The position numbers and the translations under genes are program-made. A stretch of 64,000 bases of DNA from SFWF01 sp045537915 (GTDB lineage Bacteria; Bacillota; Clostridia; Oscillospirales; Acutalibacteraceae). Within the stretch, counting starts at the first letter, position 1. Each line of letters opens with the position of its first letter. Location: NCBI GenBank assembly GCA_045537915.1, contig JAZSQK010000012.1, positions 1 through 64,000 on the forward strand, in the 5' to 3' direction. The notes under the pieces were generated by a model. That model was given only the letters and a program-made list of their open reading frames with translations. It was not told the origin of the DNA and did not search any database. Of the stretch, positions 51,150 to 60,000 are shown in pieces.

Positions 51150-51884
51150 ATGGCAAAGAAAAGTGAAACATTAAGTCAAAGGGCAAAGGCTCAAAGGGAT
51201 ATAATTGAGCTTAAAAAGATGCAGGCTGGTCAGCTTGACCCGGGACCGAAACCGAGTGAGGTTGCAGTAGCCCCCAAAACCTTTAAAGAGAAAAAGGAAA
51301 ACTTTTTGTACCATTATAAATATGTTTTAATTGCTGCTGTTTTTTTAGCTGTTGTGGCAGTGGTTATTACGGTAGATCTTGTTACCAAAACACGATACGA
51401 CTCAAAGGTTGTCGTCTTTAGCTATGATTCAACCGTTTCCTTGAGCGCCAGCCAGATAGAAGACTATTTTGAGCAGCTTTATCCCGACATTAACAATAAC
51501 GGCAAGGTAGATATTGCCGCTATCGACTGCTCTTATAATCCCGAGGATAACAATTACGAGAACAATCTGGCAAAGCAGACAAGACTTCAGACTACCCTCG
51601 CCGCCGAGAAGGATGCTCTTATATATATTCTCGACGATGAGACCATAGAGTTTTTCAGGACTGTAAACGAGGGTGTCGAAATATTCAGCGAGGATAATAT
51701 TGTGCCTTTGGGAGAGGACTTTTGGGAGTTTATAAAGGTCGAAGGCATAGAAAACAGCGAAACCAAGCTCTACGCCGCACTTCGAAGGGTCGACGGAACT
51801 CTGCTTGAGGGAAAGGATAAAACGGCGCTCGATTCTGCAAAGCAGGTAATGCAGAGCCTCAGAGAAAAAGCAAATAAAGAATAG
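51150..51884 (+). CDS. Single-pass membrane protein of unknown function
   Basis: 244 residues. The N-terminal cytoplasmic segment is basic and polar (about 1-55), followed by one transmembrane helix (YVLIAAVFLAVVAVVITVDLV, about 55-77). An extracytoplasmic domain (about 80-244) begins after it and looks alpha/beta (FSYDSTVSLSASQIEDYFEQ, DAIYILDDETIEFF). It is not recognised. ATG 51150 follows AAAAAGGAG; an in-frame start at 51093 has no RBS. It comes after greA, likely in one transcript, and ends at the terminator that also borders the phage-like block. Confidence 0.65.
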   Translation: MAKKSETLSQRAKAQRDIIELKKMQAGQLDPGPKPSEVAVAPKTFKEKKENFLYHYKYVLIAAVFLAVVAVVITVDLVTKTRYDSKVVVFSYDSTVSLSASQIEDYFEQLYPDINNNGKVDIAAIDCSYNPEDNNYENNLAKQTRLQTTLAAEKDALIYILDDETIEFFRTVNEGVEIFSEDNIVPLGEDFWEFIKVEGIENSETKLYAALRRVDGTLLEGKDKTALDSAKQVMQSLREKANKE

Positions 51885-51897
51885 AGAGAAACAAAAA

Positions 51898-51935
51898 ACA
51901 CCGCAGATTAGATTTCTAATCTGCGGTGTCCTTTT
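51898..51935. terminator. Bidirectional terminator between host gene and phage-like block
   Basis: A 15 bp perfect stem (ACACCGCAGATTAGA and complement) with a short loop, with T residues at the plus-strand end (TCCTTTTT) and T on the minus side. Confidence 0.88.
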
Positions 51936-51941
51936 TAACCG

Positions 51942-52931
51942 TTATTGTTTAGGGATTATTCTTATCTGCAATCGGTCTATTTTTCTTCCGTAAACCCCTG
52001 CATAATCGTCGTTATCGGTAACCCAGGGGTAGTAATCTCTGCCTATGGGCGCCACACGGCATTGTACCGAGCAGTTATTGTTTCCGATAAGGCGCACCCT
52101 CACACAATCGACATCTTTAGAATAAAGACCGGCATAGTCCTCACGGTTTTTAACCCAGGGAAGCCAACTGCCGCCCAGGGTATGAACACAGTATTCGATA
52201 TCTCCGCCTGTAAGGTTTGCATAAAGACAGCGGATAGGCCTTGAGGGAAGACCTGCGTAATCGCTTTCGCCCTCTACATTTGGCAGCCACTTGGTTTTTT
52301 GGGTATAAACCTGATAGGTAACCTCTGGCAAGGGCTCTGATTCAGCAGATTTGGCTTTAAGACCGCAGCGCTGAATGAGAACCTCGCATATTGCGGCGGC
52401 GCATTTGTCTGCAAAGGCTTCGCTAAGTATTATCGGCACATCGGTCGAGGAGTCCATATAACCGAGTTCAAGGAGAACGGCCGGCATAGCTGTCTCTCTG
52501 CATTCGTGAAAATCTGCCGTTGCAAGAGGGGTTGAACGGTTGCCTTTAAGCCCTGTGTGACGGACAAGTGCATTATAGAATGCAACCTTCCAATCCTCTG
52601 TTACGGTGTCGGTATAAGGGTATGTGTAGGCTACTATGCCCCCGCCGCTGCCCCCGTTTACTCCTGCATTGTGATGAACCGAAACATAGATATGAGCGCC
52701 CCATTTATTTGCTGCATCGGTGCGTTTTTTGAGGGCGACATCCTCCTTGCCTGTCCTGTCGTCAAGACGGAGAAGCTCGTACCCCGTATACATTGACAGA
52801 ATCTTCTCAATCTTGTTGCAGATTCTGCTGTTGAGCACCCATTCTCGAGTCTGGTTGGGGTCAAGGGATTTTGAGCATCTTTTGCCGGCAGTATAAAGAC
52901 CGTGACCGGCATTTAAAGCTATTTTATACAA
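51942..52931 (-). CDS. N-acetylmuramoyl-L-alanine amidase endolysin with three C-terminal wall repeats
   Basis: 329 residues. The N-terminal Amidase_3 domain (about 1-195) has its zinc residues in LNAGHGLYT (His9), VSVHHNAG (His about 87) and LLELGYM (Glu about 153). The C-terminal ~130 residues hold three repeats of about 40 with the pattern W/Y-P-x-V-x-DYAG-x (for example WLPWVKNREDYAGLYS, residues about 257-272), probably wall binding. It would cut the amide bond between muramic acid and the stem peptide. It lies last in the phage-like operon after the holin, and has no signal peptide. It could free particles or spores from the host wall. Confidence 0.9.
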   Translation of the reverse strand: MYKIALNAGHGLYTAGKRCSKSLDPNQTREWVLNSRICNKIEKILSMYTGYELLRLDDRTGKEDVALKKRTDAANKWGAHIYVSVHHNAGVNGGSGGGIVAYTYPYTDTVTEDWKVAFYNALVRHTGLKGNRSTPLATADFHECRETAMPAVLLELGYMDSSTDVPIILSEAFADKCAAAICEVLIQRCGLKAKSAESEPLPEVTYQVYTQKTKWLPNVEGESDYAGLPSRPIRCLYANLTGGDIEYCVHTLGGSWLPWVKNREDYAGLYSKDVDCVRVRLIGNNNCSVQCRVAPIGRDYYPWVTDNDDYAGVYGRKIDRLQIRIIPKQ

Positions 52932-52934
52932 CTT

Positions 52935-53195
52935 TTATTCTCCTTTTTCAATGAACTGTTTAAAGGCCTGATGCATTCCTGTTGAGGCAAGACCCGAGAT
53001 AAGTCCCGATAGCAGAAGGTCGGGGGAAAGAACAAAGTTGCCCAACCAGAGAGCCATCACGATACCTAGTATTCCCATAATAAGAGGAATGAAACGGTCT
53101 ATCTTCTCAGTGGGGATAAGATTTTTTATAATATATCCTACGCAAAGACACACCCCTAAAATGATGATTTGGCTATATTCGGTAAAAATTTCCAT
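52935..53195 (-). CDS. Phage holin family protein
   Basis: 86 residues with about three hydrophobic helices (IIILGVCLCVGYII, IPLIMGILGIVMALWLG and LLLSGLISGLASTGM segments) and charged ends. The IPTEKIDRFIPLIMGILGI region is typical of the phage_holin_5_2-like family. Holins open pores so the endolysin can reach the wall. It is located between the XhlA-like gene and the amidase, the normal lysis cassette order. The RBS GGAGTG lies just before ATG 53195. Confidence 0.88.
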   Translation of the reverse strand: MEIFTEYSQIIILGVCLCVGYIIKNLIPTEKIDRFIPLIMGILGIVMALWLGNFVLSPDLLLSGLISGLASTGMHQAFKQFIEKGE

Positions 53196-53198
53196 AAA

Positions 53199-53447
53199 CT
53201 ACACTCCTTTGTGAAATTCTTCAAGATCAAAAATTCTATGGTTTATAACCTTTATTTCTTCCTTTTCTACCGCACCCTGCTTTTCAAGCTCGTTGACACG
53301 GTCGATGACCTTATTGTGCTTCTCAACCTTTTTCTCAAGCTGTTCTATACGGTAGATGGTAAGCTTGTTTGAGACCAGAATTCCGCCGAAGGCTCCTGTC
53401 AGGGTGCCGACAAGCGAAATAAGTCCGACAATTACCGCCTCGCTCAT
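53199..53447 (-). CDS. XhlA-like small membrane-anchored coiled-coil protein
   Basis: 82 residues. The N-terminal hydrophobic helix (AVIVGLISLVGTLTGAFGGIL, about residues 4-24) is followed by a long coiled coil (KLTIYRIEQLEKKVEKHNKV, about 28-47 and on). This architecture and place just before a holin match XhlA-type lysis helpers of Bacillus prophages. ATG 53447 follows GGGGTGGCT; the frame upstream of it lies in the preceding gene. A small structural protein is the alternative. Confidence 0.7.
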   Translation of the reverse strand: MSEAVIVGLISLVGTLTGAFGGILVSNKLTIYRIEQLEKKVEKHNKVIDRVNELEKQGAVEKEEIKVINHRIFDLEEFHKGV

Positions 53448-53478
53448 AAAGCCACCCCGTTTACAAATACTCGCATTT

Positions 53479-54837
53479 TTATCTCCCCCAAACCTTAATT
53501 CTTGTGCCTGCCGCCATAGGATTGGCAGAGGTGGTGCGGAATACAAGTTGATTACTGTTAAGCAATAAACCATTATTGATTTCTTGTAAATCCGCACTCA
53601 TTTTTGTGATTTTAAAACTCGAACCGCCAACCGTATAATCATAACAAGACACAGTGCCGTCATAAACGGTTGCGCTTCTCGGGGATTTGTAAATGTCCAT
53701 AATTATATAGAATTTACCTGTTGCCTTACAGTTTACGTTTGTCTGCCATACAGGAGCACCATCGTTAAACATAACCTGTTGACTTGTGATAGTGGTGTCT
53801 GTAGGCACTATATACCCCTCAATATGCACTTCTTTCATTGAGTTCATTTTACCCGCATCAAAAGCAATACTGTATACTGCTTCGGTCAAGGAAATATCCT
53901 CTAACATTTGCCACTCTTTTTCGCCAACAGTTGCAAGAGCCTCTGCAACCGCTTTTCCGCTTTGGGCGTTTTCGCTTTCGGGGTTATAAGAATGGTCGAT
54001 ATCAGAAACGCTTACCTTGTCGGACAGGTCAACAACCTCTTCGATAGAACGAATATTGTAATCTTCATCAACCGTTATTAAATATTTTTTGCCAATTTTA
54101 AATTCGCTAAGGTCAACGGTTGTTATAATGTTTACATCTGTATTAGAACCAGAAAACCTTAAAAGAGAAGACTCGGTTTCGATTGCATACAATAAACATA
54201 TTTGTGTATTTTCCAAAAAACTGAAAAACCAACTAAACCCTCCTTCAATCTCTTTGAATTGCAGATCGGCTTTAGCTTCGGCCGCCTCTTCAAACCTTTG
54301 CACACCCTCTTCGGTCTGTGCGAGGGCAGCTTCGGCCGCTTCTGCACTTTTCTGTGCCTTATCGGCAGATTCTTCAGCCTTATCGGCAGATTCTTCAGCT
54401 ATCAGGCTTAACTGCCGCACCGATTCCTCTACCATTGATAAGCCTTTATGTAGCTCGTCGGCACAGACAGCATCCCTTTTGACCTCGGTCAGATAAAGGG
54501 TTATGGGGAAGGATAGAAGCTCAAGATTTCCGTCGGCAGAGGTCACAACGAAAACGGCCTCCAGCTCTCCGCCGATAAAGGTCATAGAATAGGGGATAGA
54601 GCGCCTGTAATTCCCGTTTTGGTCTGCTGTAAGGTTGCTCGAGGGGGAGTAGCCTGCGGGGGAGTTGAAGTCGATTCTGAAAAGGGCTGAGTCGCCCACC
54701 GCATTTACAAGCTCTGCATCGGGACAGAAGACTACCTCGGTAGCATTATCCTCAAATTGCATACCCGCCCAGACAGGCTGATTTTGTGTCGGAGAATCAG
54801 AAACCGACACATTAAATGATAAAGTTCTTATTGCCAT
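53479..54837 (-). CDS. BppU-like baseplate/tail receptor protein
   Basis: 452 residues. The N terminus (TLSFNVSVSDSPTQNQPVWA, about residues 4-23; then FRIDFNSPAGYSPSSNL) has the beta-sandwich character of the BppU N-terminal domain of Siphoviridae baseplates. A helical repeat follows (EESADKAEESADKAQKSAEA, about 140-160), probably a trimeric coiled-coil stalk. The C-terminal ~250 residues form a beta-rich tip, the likely receptor- or glycan-binding part. It is the last structural gene before the lysis cassette. No sheath, tube or tape measure is seen in the block, so its docking partner is unclear. Confidence 0.7.
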   Translation of the reverse strand: MAIRTLSFNVSVSDSPTQNQPVWAGMQFEDNATEVVFCPDAELVNAVGDSALFRIDFNSPAGYSPSSNLTADQNGNYRRSIPYSMTFIGGELEAVFVVTSADGNLELLSFPITLYLTEVKRDAVCADELHKGLSMVEESVRQLSLIAEESADKAEESADKAQKSAEAAEAALAQTEEGVQRFEEAAEAKADLQFKEIEGGFSWFFSFLENTQICLLYAIETESSLLRFSGSNTDVNIITTVDLSEFKIGKKYLITVDEDYNIRSIEEVVDLSDKVSVSDIDHSYNPESENAQSGKAVAEALATVGEKEWQMLEDISLTEAVYSIAFDAGKMNSMKEVHIEGYIVPTDTTITSQQVMFNDGAPVWQTNVNCKATGKFYIIMDIYKSPRSATVYDGTVSCYDYTVGGSSFKITKMSADLQEINNGLLLNSNQLVFRTTSANPMAAGTRIKVWGR

Positions 54838-54845
54838 ATTTCCTC

Positions 54846-56792
54846 CTATAAGCTTTTAAGCTTTGTATATTTTATTCCGATACAGGAAAGCAAGACACTT
54901 CCCGTGGGCTCAACCGTTGCAACAAGCCTGTTTATGACCGAAGGCTTTGAAAGAATAATACTTCCGCCTTTAAATCGGTCTGTACTGATGGTACGCTCGC
55001 CGTCGCAAAGCAAAAGGTTTACATTGCCGCTACCCTCGGTTTCGAGAGAAAGACCGTAAAGGCGGCAACGCTGAACCTCGTCTAAAAGCTTTATTTGTGC
55101 CTTTGCCTTTATTTGTTCGGTTTTTCTGACACCCTTATATAAATATATGTCTGTATCTGCTTCAAGGGTAAAGGCGAATACCGCAGGATCTCCTGCGTCG
55201 GCAAACAAAACCGTCTTACCGAAGATTTCCGACCCGGCTTTTAGCTGACAGGGGAAGACCCATTCGTATCTTCCGACAGCCGTGTCGTAAACCTGACAGG
55301 TGTTACCAAAGGCAAGAAGATATCTGCCTTCAAGGGCAACGGCAAAATCGGGAGCCACACCCCTTATAGCAGAGCCAAGAGAAACTACCTTGCCCGACGA
55401 GTCAATACTGCAGACGGTAAAGTTTTTCAGGGTAGCAAAGACCTTGCCTGATATCGTCCTTACTGTGTTTGGGAAAGCATCACAATCAAGCGCCGACTGA
55501 AGATTAAAAGAAAGTGAGGGCAAACAAATAGTGTCAGCAGGGGCAACTCCCTCGACAATTCTTTCGATATCATATGGCTGAGCGGCGCCCACCTTGCCTG
55601 AGAAAAAGCTATTCTTTTTGATTGCGCAAACTCTGTCCTCAAGGGCGAAAAAGGCATCTATGTCCCCCGAGGGCTCATCGAGCTTCAGCTGACAGGTTTC
55701 GGGGAAATAAAGGGGATTATCGTTGTTTATCCAGACAAATTCTCCCGGATAAAGACTGCTTGACGAAAAGACGGTAACCGTACCGAAAGCCTTGGGAATT
55801 CTGGATATACGGCTCATTGAACAGGGCTTTAACGGGTTTACGGCGTCGGTATGCGCTGAGAAGAAGAGGTTATTCTGCTCGTTATAATATGGCACGGCAA
55901 TGGGTGCGCCCGATTCTGACTCAAAGAAAACCTTGCCTGAATTGCGGTTGCAGCGAAGCCGAAGAGCAGTACCGTTTACCTCGGCATATTCTGAAGAATC
56001 AGAGCCGCCCTTTATTTCCCAGGCGGCAACAACCTCCTTGTCTATCGTGAGTCTGCAGATTATGGGCAGATTGGCAAGAGACTTGTGAGGAAGACTAAAT
56101 GAATAGGAGACGCCGTCTGAGGTGTAATAACAGTAAAAGGCGCTGTTAAGCATATTCATCGGCTCTAAAAGACAGGGCTCATCCAGCTTTTTATCCTCAT
56201 AAATTACGGCCGAGCTGCTCTGATTTCCTCTGCCGTTTTTGAGTATGGTAGGTGTGTAGAACTCAGAACTCATAAGAAAAATCCAACGGTCAGCATCCTC
56301 TGAAAGCTCGTATACCCTGTAGCCGTCGGGCATATTTAAGCTGACCACTCTGCAGAGGAAGAAGATTCCCCGTCCCTTTACCGCTTTTCCGTTGTAAATC
56401 ACATATGATGTGGGAAGAGGAAAGCTTGTGCTGTCGGTGCGGGAAAAGGTAATGCTTGAAAGGGAGCGTTTTGTGCCGTCGGAAAAAACCGCAGAGATAT
56501 GATAAATAACATTTGCGTAATTATCGTGCTCTATCATAACCGCTATCTGTCCTCTGCCCTCCTCCAAATCGACAAAGAGGTCGCACAGTTCAAAGACGGC
56601 ATAGCTGTCGCCAAAACTGTTGGGGTCAAAAAGGGCGGGATTTTGAGCCGGACTCATGCCCGGCCTCGCTTTTATTGCCCCATCTTTAAGAATAATGTTA
56701 CAGCTCTCGCTTAAAATTTGGTTTTGAGATTGGCTGTCGGAAAAAGATATCCTTTTGTACAGGGCAGATGAATTCTTTTTGCCAAAAATCAC
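54846..56792 (-). CDS. Large phage structural protein of unknown role
   Basis: 648 residues, beta-rich, with no membrane segment. It is not recognised. It shows many repeated short blades (for example TVFSSSSLYPGEFVWINNDN, TVRTISGKVFATLKNFTVCS, YLLAFGNTCQVYDT), which suggests a propeller-like or adhesin structure. GTG start 56792 overlaps the stop of the upstream gene (GTGA) and has an RBS-like GGGGGTGAA. The position after portal and adaptor, where podophages have tube or nozzle proteins, suggests a tail/stopper or nozzle role, an inference. Confidence 0.6.
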   Translation of the reverse strand: MIFGKKNSSALYKRISFSDSQSQNQILSESCNIILKDGAIKARPGMSPAQNPALFDPNSFGDSYAVFELCDLFVDLEEGRGQIAVMIEHDNYANVIYHISAVFSDGTKRSLSSITFSRTDSTSFPLPTSYVIYNGKAVKGRGIFFLCRVVSLNMPDGYRVYELSEDADRWIFLMSSEFYTPTILKNGRGNQSSSAVIYEDKKLDEPCLLEPMNMLNSAFYCYYTSDGVSYSFSLPHKSLANLPIICRLTIDKEVVAAWEIKGGSDSSEYAEVNGTALRLRCNRNSGKVFFESESGAPIAVPYYNEQNNLFFSAHTDAVNPLKPCSMSRISRIPKAFGTVTVFSSSSLYPGEFVWINNDNPLYFPETCQLKLDEPSGDIDAFFALEDRVCAIKKNSFFSGKVGAAQPYDIERIVEGVAPADTICLPSLSFNLQSALDCDAFPNTVRTISGKVFATLKNFTVCSIDSSGKVVSLGSAIRGVAPDFAVALEGRYLLAFGNTCQVYDTAVGRYEWVFPCQLKAGSEIFGKTVLFADAGDPAVFAFTLEADTDIYLYKGVRKTEQIKAKAQIKLLDEVQRCRLYGLSLETEGSGNVNLLLCDGERTISTDRFKGGSIILSKPSVINRLVATVEPTGSVLLSCIGIKYTKLKSL

Positions 56793-57121
56793 ACCGATTC
56801 ACCCCCGAAGAGAGCAGACCGTATTTTACCTACACTGCCGAAGCTCTTTTTTCGAGTAGAATTATAAAGCTCACTAAAGGAAGAAAGGCCGAAGTCATCT
56901 CCATCTAAAAGACAAATGAGCATACAAAGACCGTTTGTAAGGCAAGAGGAGCGCCCTTGCTCTGAAAAATACAGCTCACTCGAAAGGGTTTTTACAGGGC
57001 TTTCATTAAGGTCGGCAAGAATGGTGTTTATAAGGCTGACACCCGATGCCTTTAGCATTTCGTCGGGAGCGGCGCCTCTGCAAATAAGGGAAGCCTGTTC
57101 AAGAAAATCAATTGCCTTCAT
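56789..57121 (-). CDS. Small phage protein, probable head-tail adaptor
   Basis: 110 residues, mostly helical: AIDFLEQASLICRGAAPDEM (about 3-22), INTILADLNESPVKTLSSEL. It starts inside the end of the portal gene and overlaps the next by 4 bases. Size and place directly after a portal fit a head-tail connector/adaptor. No homology signature was recognised by eye, so the role is inferred from order. Confidence 0.55.
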   Translation of the reverse strand: MKAIDFLEQASLICRGAAPDEMLKASGVSLINTILADLNESPVKTLSSELYFSEQGRSSCLTNGLCMLICLLDGDDFGLSSFSELYNSTRKKSFGSVGKIRSALFGGESV

Positions 57122-58724
57122 ACACTTTTGCCTCCAATTGTTCTATTAGTTGGTCCGAATCGGGAATAATACCCGACGGCAGACGCTTGATATACTGTGC
57201 GGCAGTAATTGCGCCCTTGTCGTAAAGCTTTGAGAGCAGAGCGGCAGCCTCGCTTTCCGAACGGCTGACCGATTGGCTCGGCCAGGCGCAGACCGAAATG
57301 AGAAGATCACGGTAGCGTGAGGCGTCAAAGGGAAAATACCAGGTGCCGTTTTCGTCCTTTATCTTAAGGCTTCTTCTGCCGTACATGGTTACAAAAAACT
57401 CCGCCCAGACAAGAGATATATCCTCTATAAAACGGTAATAACGGTTTTTAAGAAGTGCAAGAGGCTGACTTGCCGCCTCTCGAAGCTCGATTATTGCCGA
57501 GGTGTTGTGGGCGTCGGAATCTCCGAGCGCCGCCTCGGTAGCGCCGCACTGGGAAAGGGTGTTTGAGATAAGCTGATTTACCGACTGATTGTAGCCCGAA
57601 GAAAAATCGGGAGGATTTATATACCTTATTGCCGAATCAAGCTCCTCGCTGTTACCCCAGACCCTTATAATCTGACCCGGCTCGTTGGTGATGTCCTCAG
57701 GCACAAGCTCTCCGTTTACAAGCATAAGCGGCATACCTGTGGTCATTGCCGACCAAACGCCGGCGGTTATCATTCGGTTTATGGCTATCTGGTTGGGAAT
57801 AAGATAGGTTATCTCGCTGTTGCCGTAGATGTTGTTGTCCCTCGTTTCCCAGCTGAAAATGGAGAGGGGATAAACCCTTACGCCGATATCCCATTCCTCA
57901 CGAACGGTAAACCTTTCGCAGACCTTGACGGCAAAAACCTTTGTGGTGCCGTCGGGAAGCCTCTTTTTGCAGAGCTTTGTGAGAAGTGTTGCCTTTGCCG
58001 CAGCCTCTTCTTCGGATATTTCGGGGAATTCTCTGCCTGTATAAAGGGAGGCCTCTGCCATTATTTCCGACATAGTTTTTCTTTCGGCAAGAATGATAAA
58101 GGGCTGCGACTGAACCTTGGTACAGGAGGGGTCTCCAAAGTATACATTCTCTGCCTTTATGACCTCACAGGCAATATCGCCTAGTATGGGGGTTCCGCCT
58201 ATTTTATCGGCAAAAAGGCCTGTTCGGGCGGTTGGGTCAAAGTAGGTGTAGATGATGCCAAGACCCGAAATATAGGCGTTTTTGAGGGCAGTGTCAAGAA
58301 GCTCACTAAGACCTACTCTTGAGGCTACTGTGTTGCGGTATGAATTAAGGGCAGATACCATAAGACCGATTTCGTGCTTGCTGTTAAGAGGTGTAAAAAG
58401 GGAGGAAGCGGCGGCCGAGAGCTCGGCCTTTTCCTTTGCAATTTCCTTGCGTGAGGAAAGTGTGTCGGGAACCCCCTCGGCAGAATAGGCAACCGTAACC
58501 CCTGTACCTGCCAACTGGGACATTTTAAAATCGCCGATTCGTTTAATAACGTTGTGACGGACTAAAGGGCGGTCTGACGGACACAGAACACCGTGCCATT
58601 GGTCACCTGCAAAAAATCTCTCGTTGAGGGCGGTCTGCTCGTAAAGCCCTCTGGCGCCAAGCGAGGTCTTGAAGCTTTTAGCCTTGCGATATTCGCTGAA
58701 TATTTTTTCAGGACTGTTGTTCAA
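57108..58724 (-). CDS. Phage portal protein
   Basis: 538 residues. Segments typical of portals include the N-terminal NERFFAGDQW (about residue 34), the wing/stem region LIPNQIAINRMITAGVWSAM (about 312-331), and PLALLKNRYYRFIEDISLVW (about 421-440). Portals form a 12-mer at one capsid vertex for DNA passage. TTG 58724 is chosen as start because AGAAAGG sits 9 bases upstream; the frame extends to 58769 into the terminator hairpin. It lies downstream of the capsid gene, reversed from the common portal-then-capsid order. Confidence 0.8.
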   Translation of the reverse strand: MNNSPEKIFSEYRKAKSFKTSLGARGLYEQTALNERFFAGDQWHGVLCPSDRPLVRHNVIKRIGDFKMSQLAGTGVTVAYSAEGVPDTLSSRKEIAKEKAELSAAASSLFTPLNSKHEIGLMVSALNSYRNTVASRVGLSELLDTALKNAYISGLGIIYTYFDPTARTGLFADKIGGTPILGDIACEVIKAENVYFGDPSCTKVQSQPFIILAERKTMSEIMAEASLYTGREFPEISEEEAAAKATLLTKLCKKRLPDGTTKVFAVKVCERFTVREEWDIGVRVYPLSIFSWETRDNNIYGNSEITYLIPNQIAINRMITAGVWSAMTTGMPLMLVNGELVPEDITNEPGQIIRVWGNSEELDSAIRYINPPDFSSGYNQSVNQLISNTLSQCGATEAALGDSDAHNTSAIIELREAASQPLALLKNRYYRFIEDISLVWAEFFVTMYGRRSLKIKDENGTWYFPFDASRYRDLLISVCAWPSQSVSRSESEAAALLSKLYDKGAITAAQYIKRLPSGIIPDSDQLIEQLEAKVYEGN

Positions 58725-58751
58725 AAAATCAAACCTTTCTGTTGTTAACTT

Positions 58752-58783
58752 AAAAAACAAGGGCGGCAAAAGCCGCCCTCTTT
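58752..58783 (-). terminator. Terminator between capsid and portal genes
   Basis: Minus strand: AGGGCGGC, TTTT loop, GCCGCCCT (8 bp GC-rich stem), then TGTTTTTTAA. It would let only part of the transcript continue into portal, giving more capsid than portal. Confidence 0.85.
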
Positions 58784-58795
58784 TAACCCCTCAAA

Positions 58796-59980
58796 TTAAG
58801 CTACCGAAACGGTGGCAATATCAGAGTTTACGGTATTTGTACCGTCAGCGGTAACCTTGCAGAAGAAATAATGCTCTCCGCTCTCAAGCTCTGTGGGCAG
58901 AGCCATAGTAGCAGAGTTAGCGCCCGAAATCTTTGCGGCGCCCTTGCCTGTAGCGGTTTCGGCCTTATACCACTGGTATGTAAGGCTTGAGCCGTCAGCG
59001 GTCGAAGCGGTAACGCTAAGGTTGCCAGAAACAGAGCCCTCCTCGGTTTCAATATCCTCAGGCTGAGCAGAAATGGTAACGGGGGAGGAAATCCAAGCCC
59101 AGACACAGTCCGAAGCAGATGCCTTTACAAACACATCGTAGTAGATGCGGTAATCGAACTTGTAGGCATCGGCAGCGGTGTTCTGCTCGGGGGTAAAGAT
59201 TCTCATCTTTTCGGTTTTCTTTACAAGATGAGCAGCAGTCTTGGGAAGAACAAGCATATAAATAGCACTTGCGCCCTCTGCGGGAGCAAAGCCACCTAAA
59301 AGATCGTGGCGGAAGTTGAAGGCGGTCTTCATACGCTCATTTACAACCGGGATAACGGCAATGCCGTTTATAGATTTTACCTTGAGGTTTACTTCGCCCT
59401 GCTTAAAATCGGATACGGTAATGTGACGGGAAATCTCGTCAGATGCCATAAGAGCGGCATAAGCGTTGGAATCCATAAAGCAGACAAGCTCCTCGTCATA
59501 ACCTGCAACCGACTGAACCTGATTTACAAGTGCGCAGAATGCCTCGTAAGGTCTGTCGAGTGTGCCGTTTTCAAGAAGGTTGCCCTTAGCACTTGCAAGA
59601 GCGCCGAGCTTTGAGAGAACATAAGCGTCACACTCGGGAATAACCTTTGTGCGAACATATTCTCCGAGAACCTTTCCTGCAAGGTTTGCAACCCCTGCTT
59701 CGTCCATATCCTCACGGTCAATCTGGAGAGAACGGGCACGGTCCATAGTCATTGTGTAGGAATTTCCTGTAACCGAAACAGCGCCGTTTACAAACCCTGT
59801 TGAACGGTCATAGTCGGCAAGACCCTCGAAATCCACATCGGGAATAATTACGGTCTTTGCGCCGACAAATTTTGTGCGAAGAGCGTTGTCGGCAAAGAAT
59901 GCGGTAGCGCTTTTTGCCTCAAATACTCGGTCGAGTTCGCCGGAATACATTTCGGCAGAAGCTATAGAATTGATTGACAT
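58796..59980 (-). CDS. Major capsid protein with C-terminal Ig-like domain
   Basis: 394 residues. The first ~305 resemble HK97-fold coat proteins of the P22/phi29-like kind, with ADYDRSTGFVNGAVSVTGNSY (about 55-75), MDRARSLQIDREDMDEAG, ELVCFMDSNAYAALMAS (about 164-180) and MRIFTPEQNTAADAYKFDYR. The C-terminal ~90 residues form an immunoglobulin-like domain (QPEDIETEEGS, LTYQWYKAETA, GEHYFFCKVTADG, NSDIATVSV) that would be displayed on the capsid surface. In phages such domains are thought to bind carbohydrates or mucus. ATG 59980 has GGAGAAAA. A strong RBS and the following terminator suggest high expression. Confidence 0.85.
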   Translation of the reverse strand: MSINSIASAEMYSGELDRVFEAKSATAFFADNALRTKFVGAKTVIIPDVDFEGLADYDRSTGFVNGAVSVTGNSYTMTMDRARSLQIDREDMDEAGVANLAGKVLGEYVRTKVIPECDAYVLSKLGALASAKGNLLENGTLDRPYEAFCALVNQVQSVAGYDEELVCFMDSNAYAALMASDEISRHITVSDFKQGEVNLKVKSINGIAVIPVVNERMKTAFNFRHDLLGGFAPAEGASAIYMLVLPKTAAHLVKKTEKMRIFTPEQNTAADAYKFDYRIYYDVFVKASASDCVWAWISSPVTISAQPEDIETEEGSVSGNLSVTASTADGSSLTYQWYKAETATGKGAAKISGANSATMALPTELESGEHYFFCKVTADGTNTVNSDIATVSVA

Positions 59981-60000
59981 AAATTTTCTCCTTTAAATTT

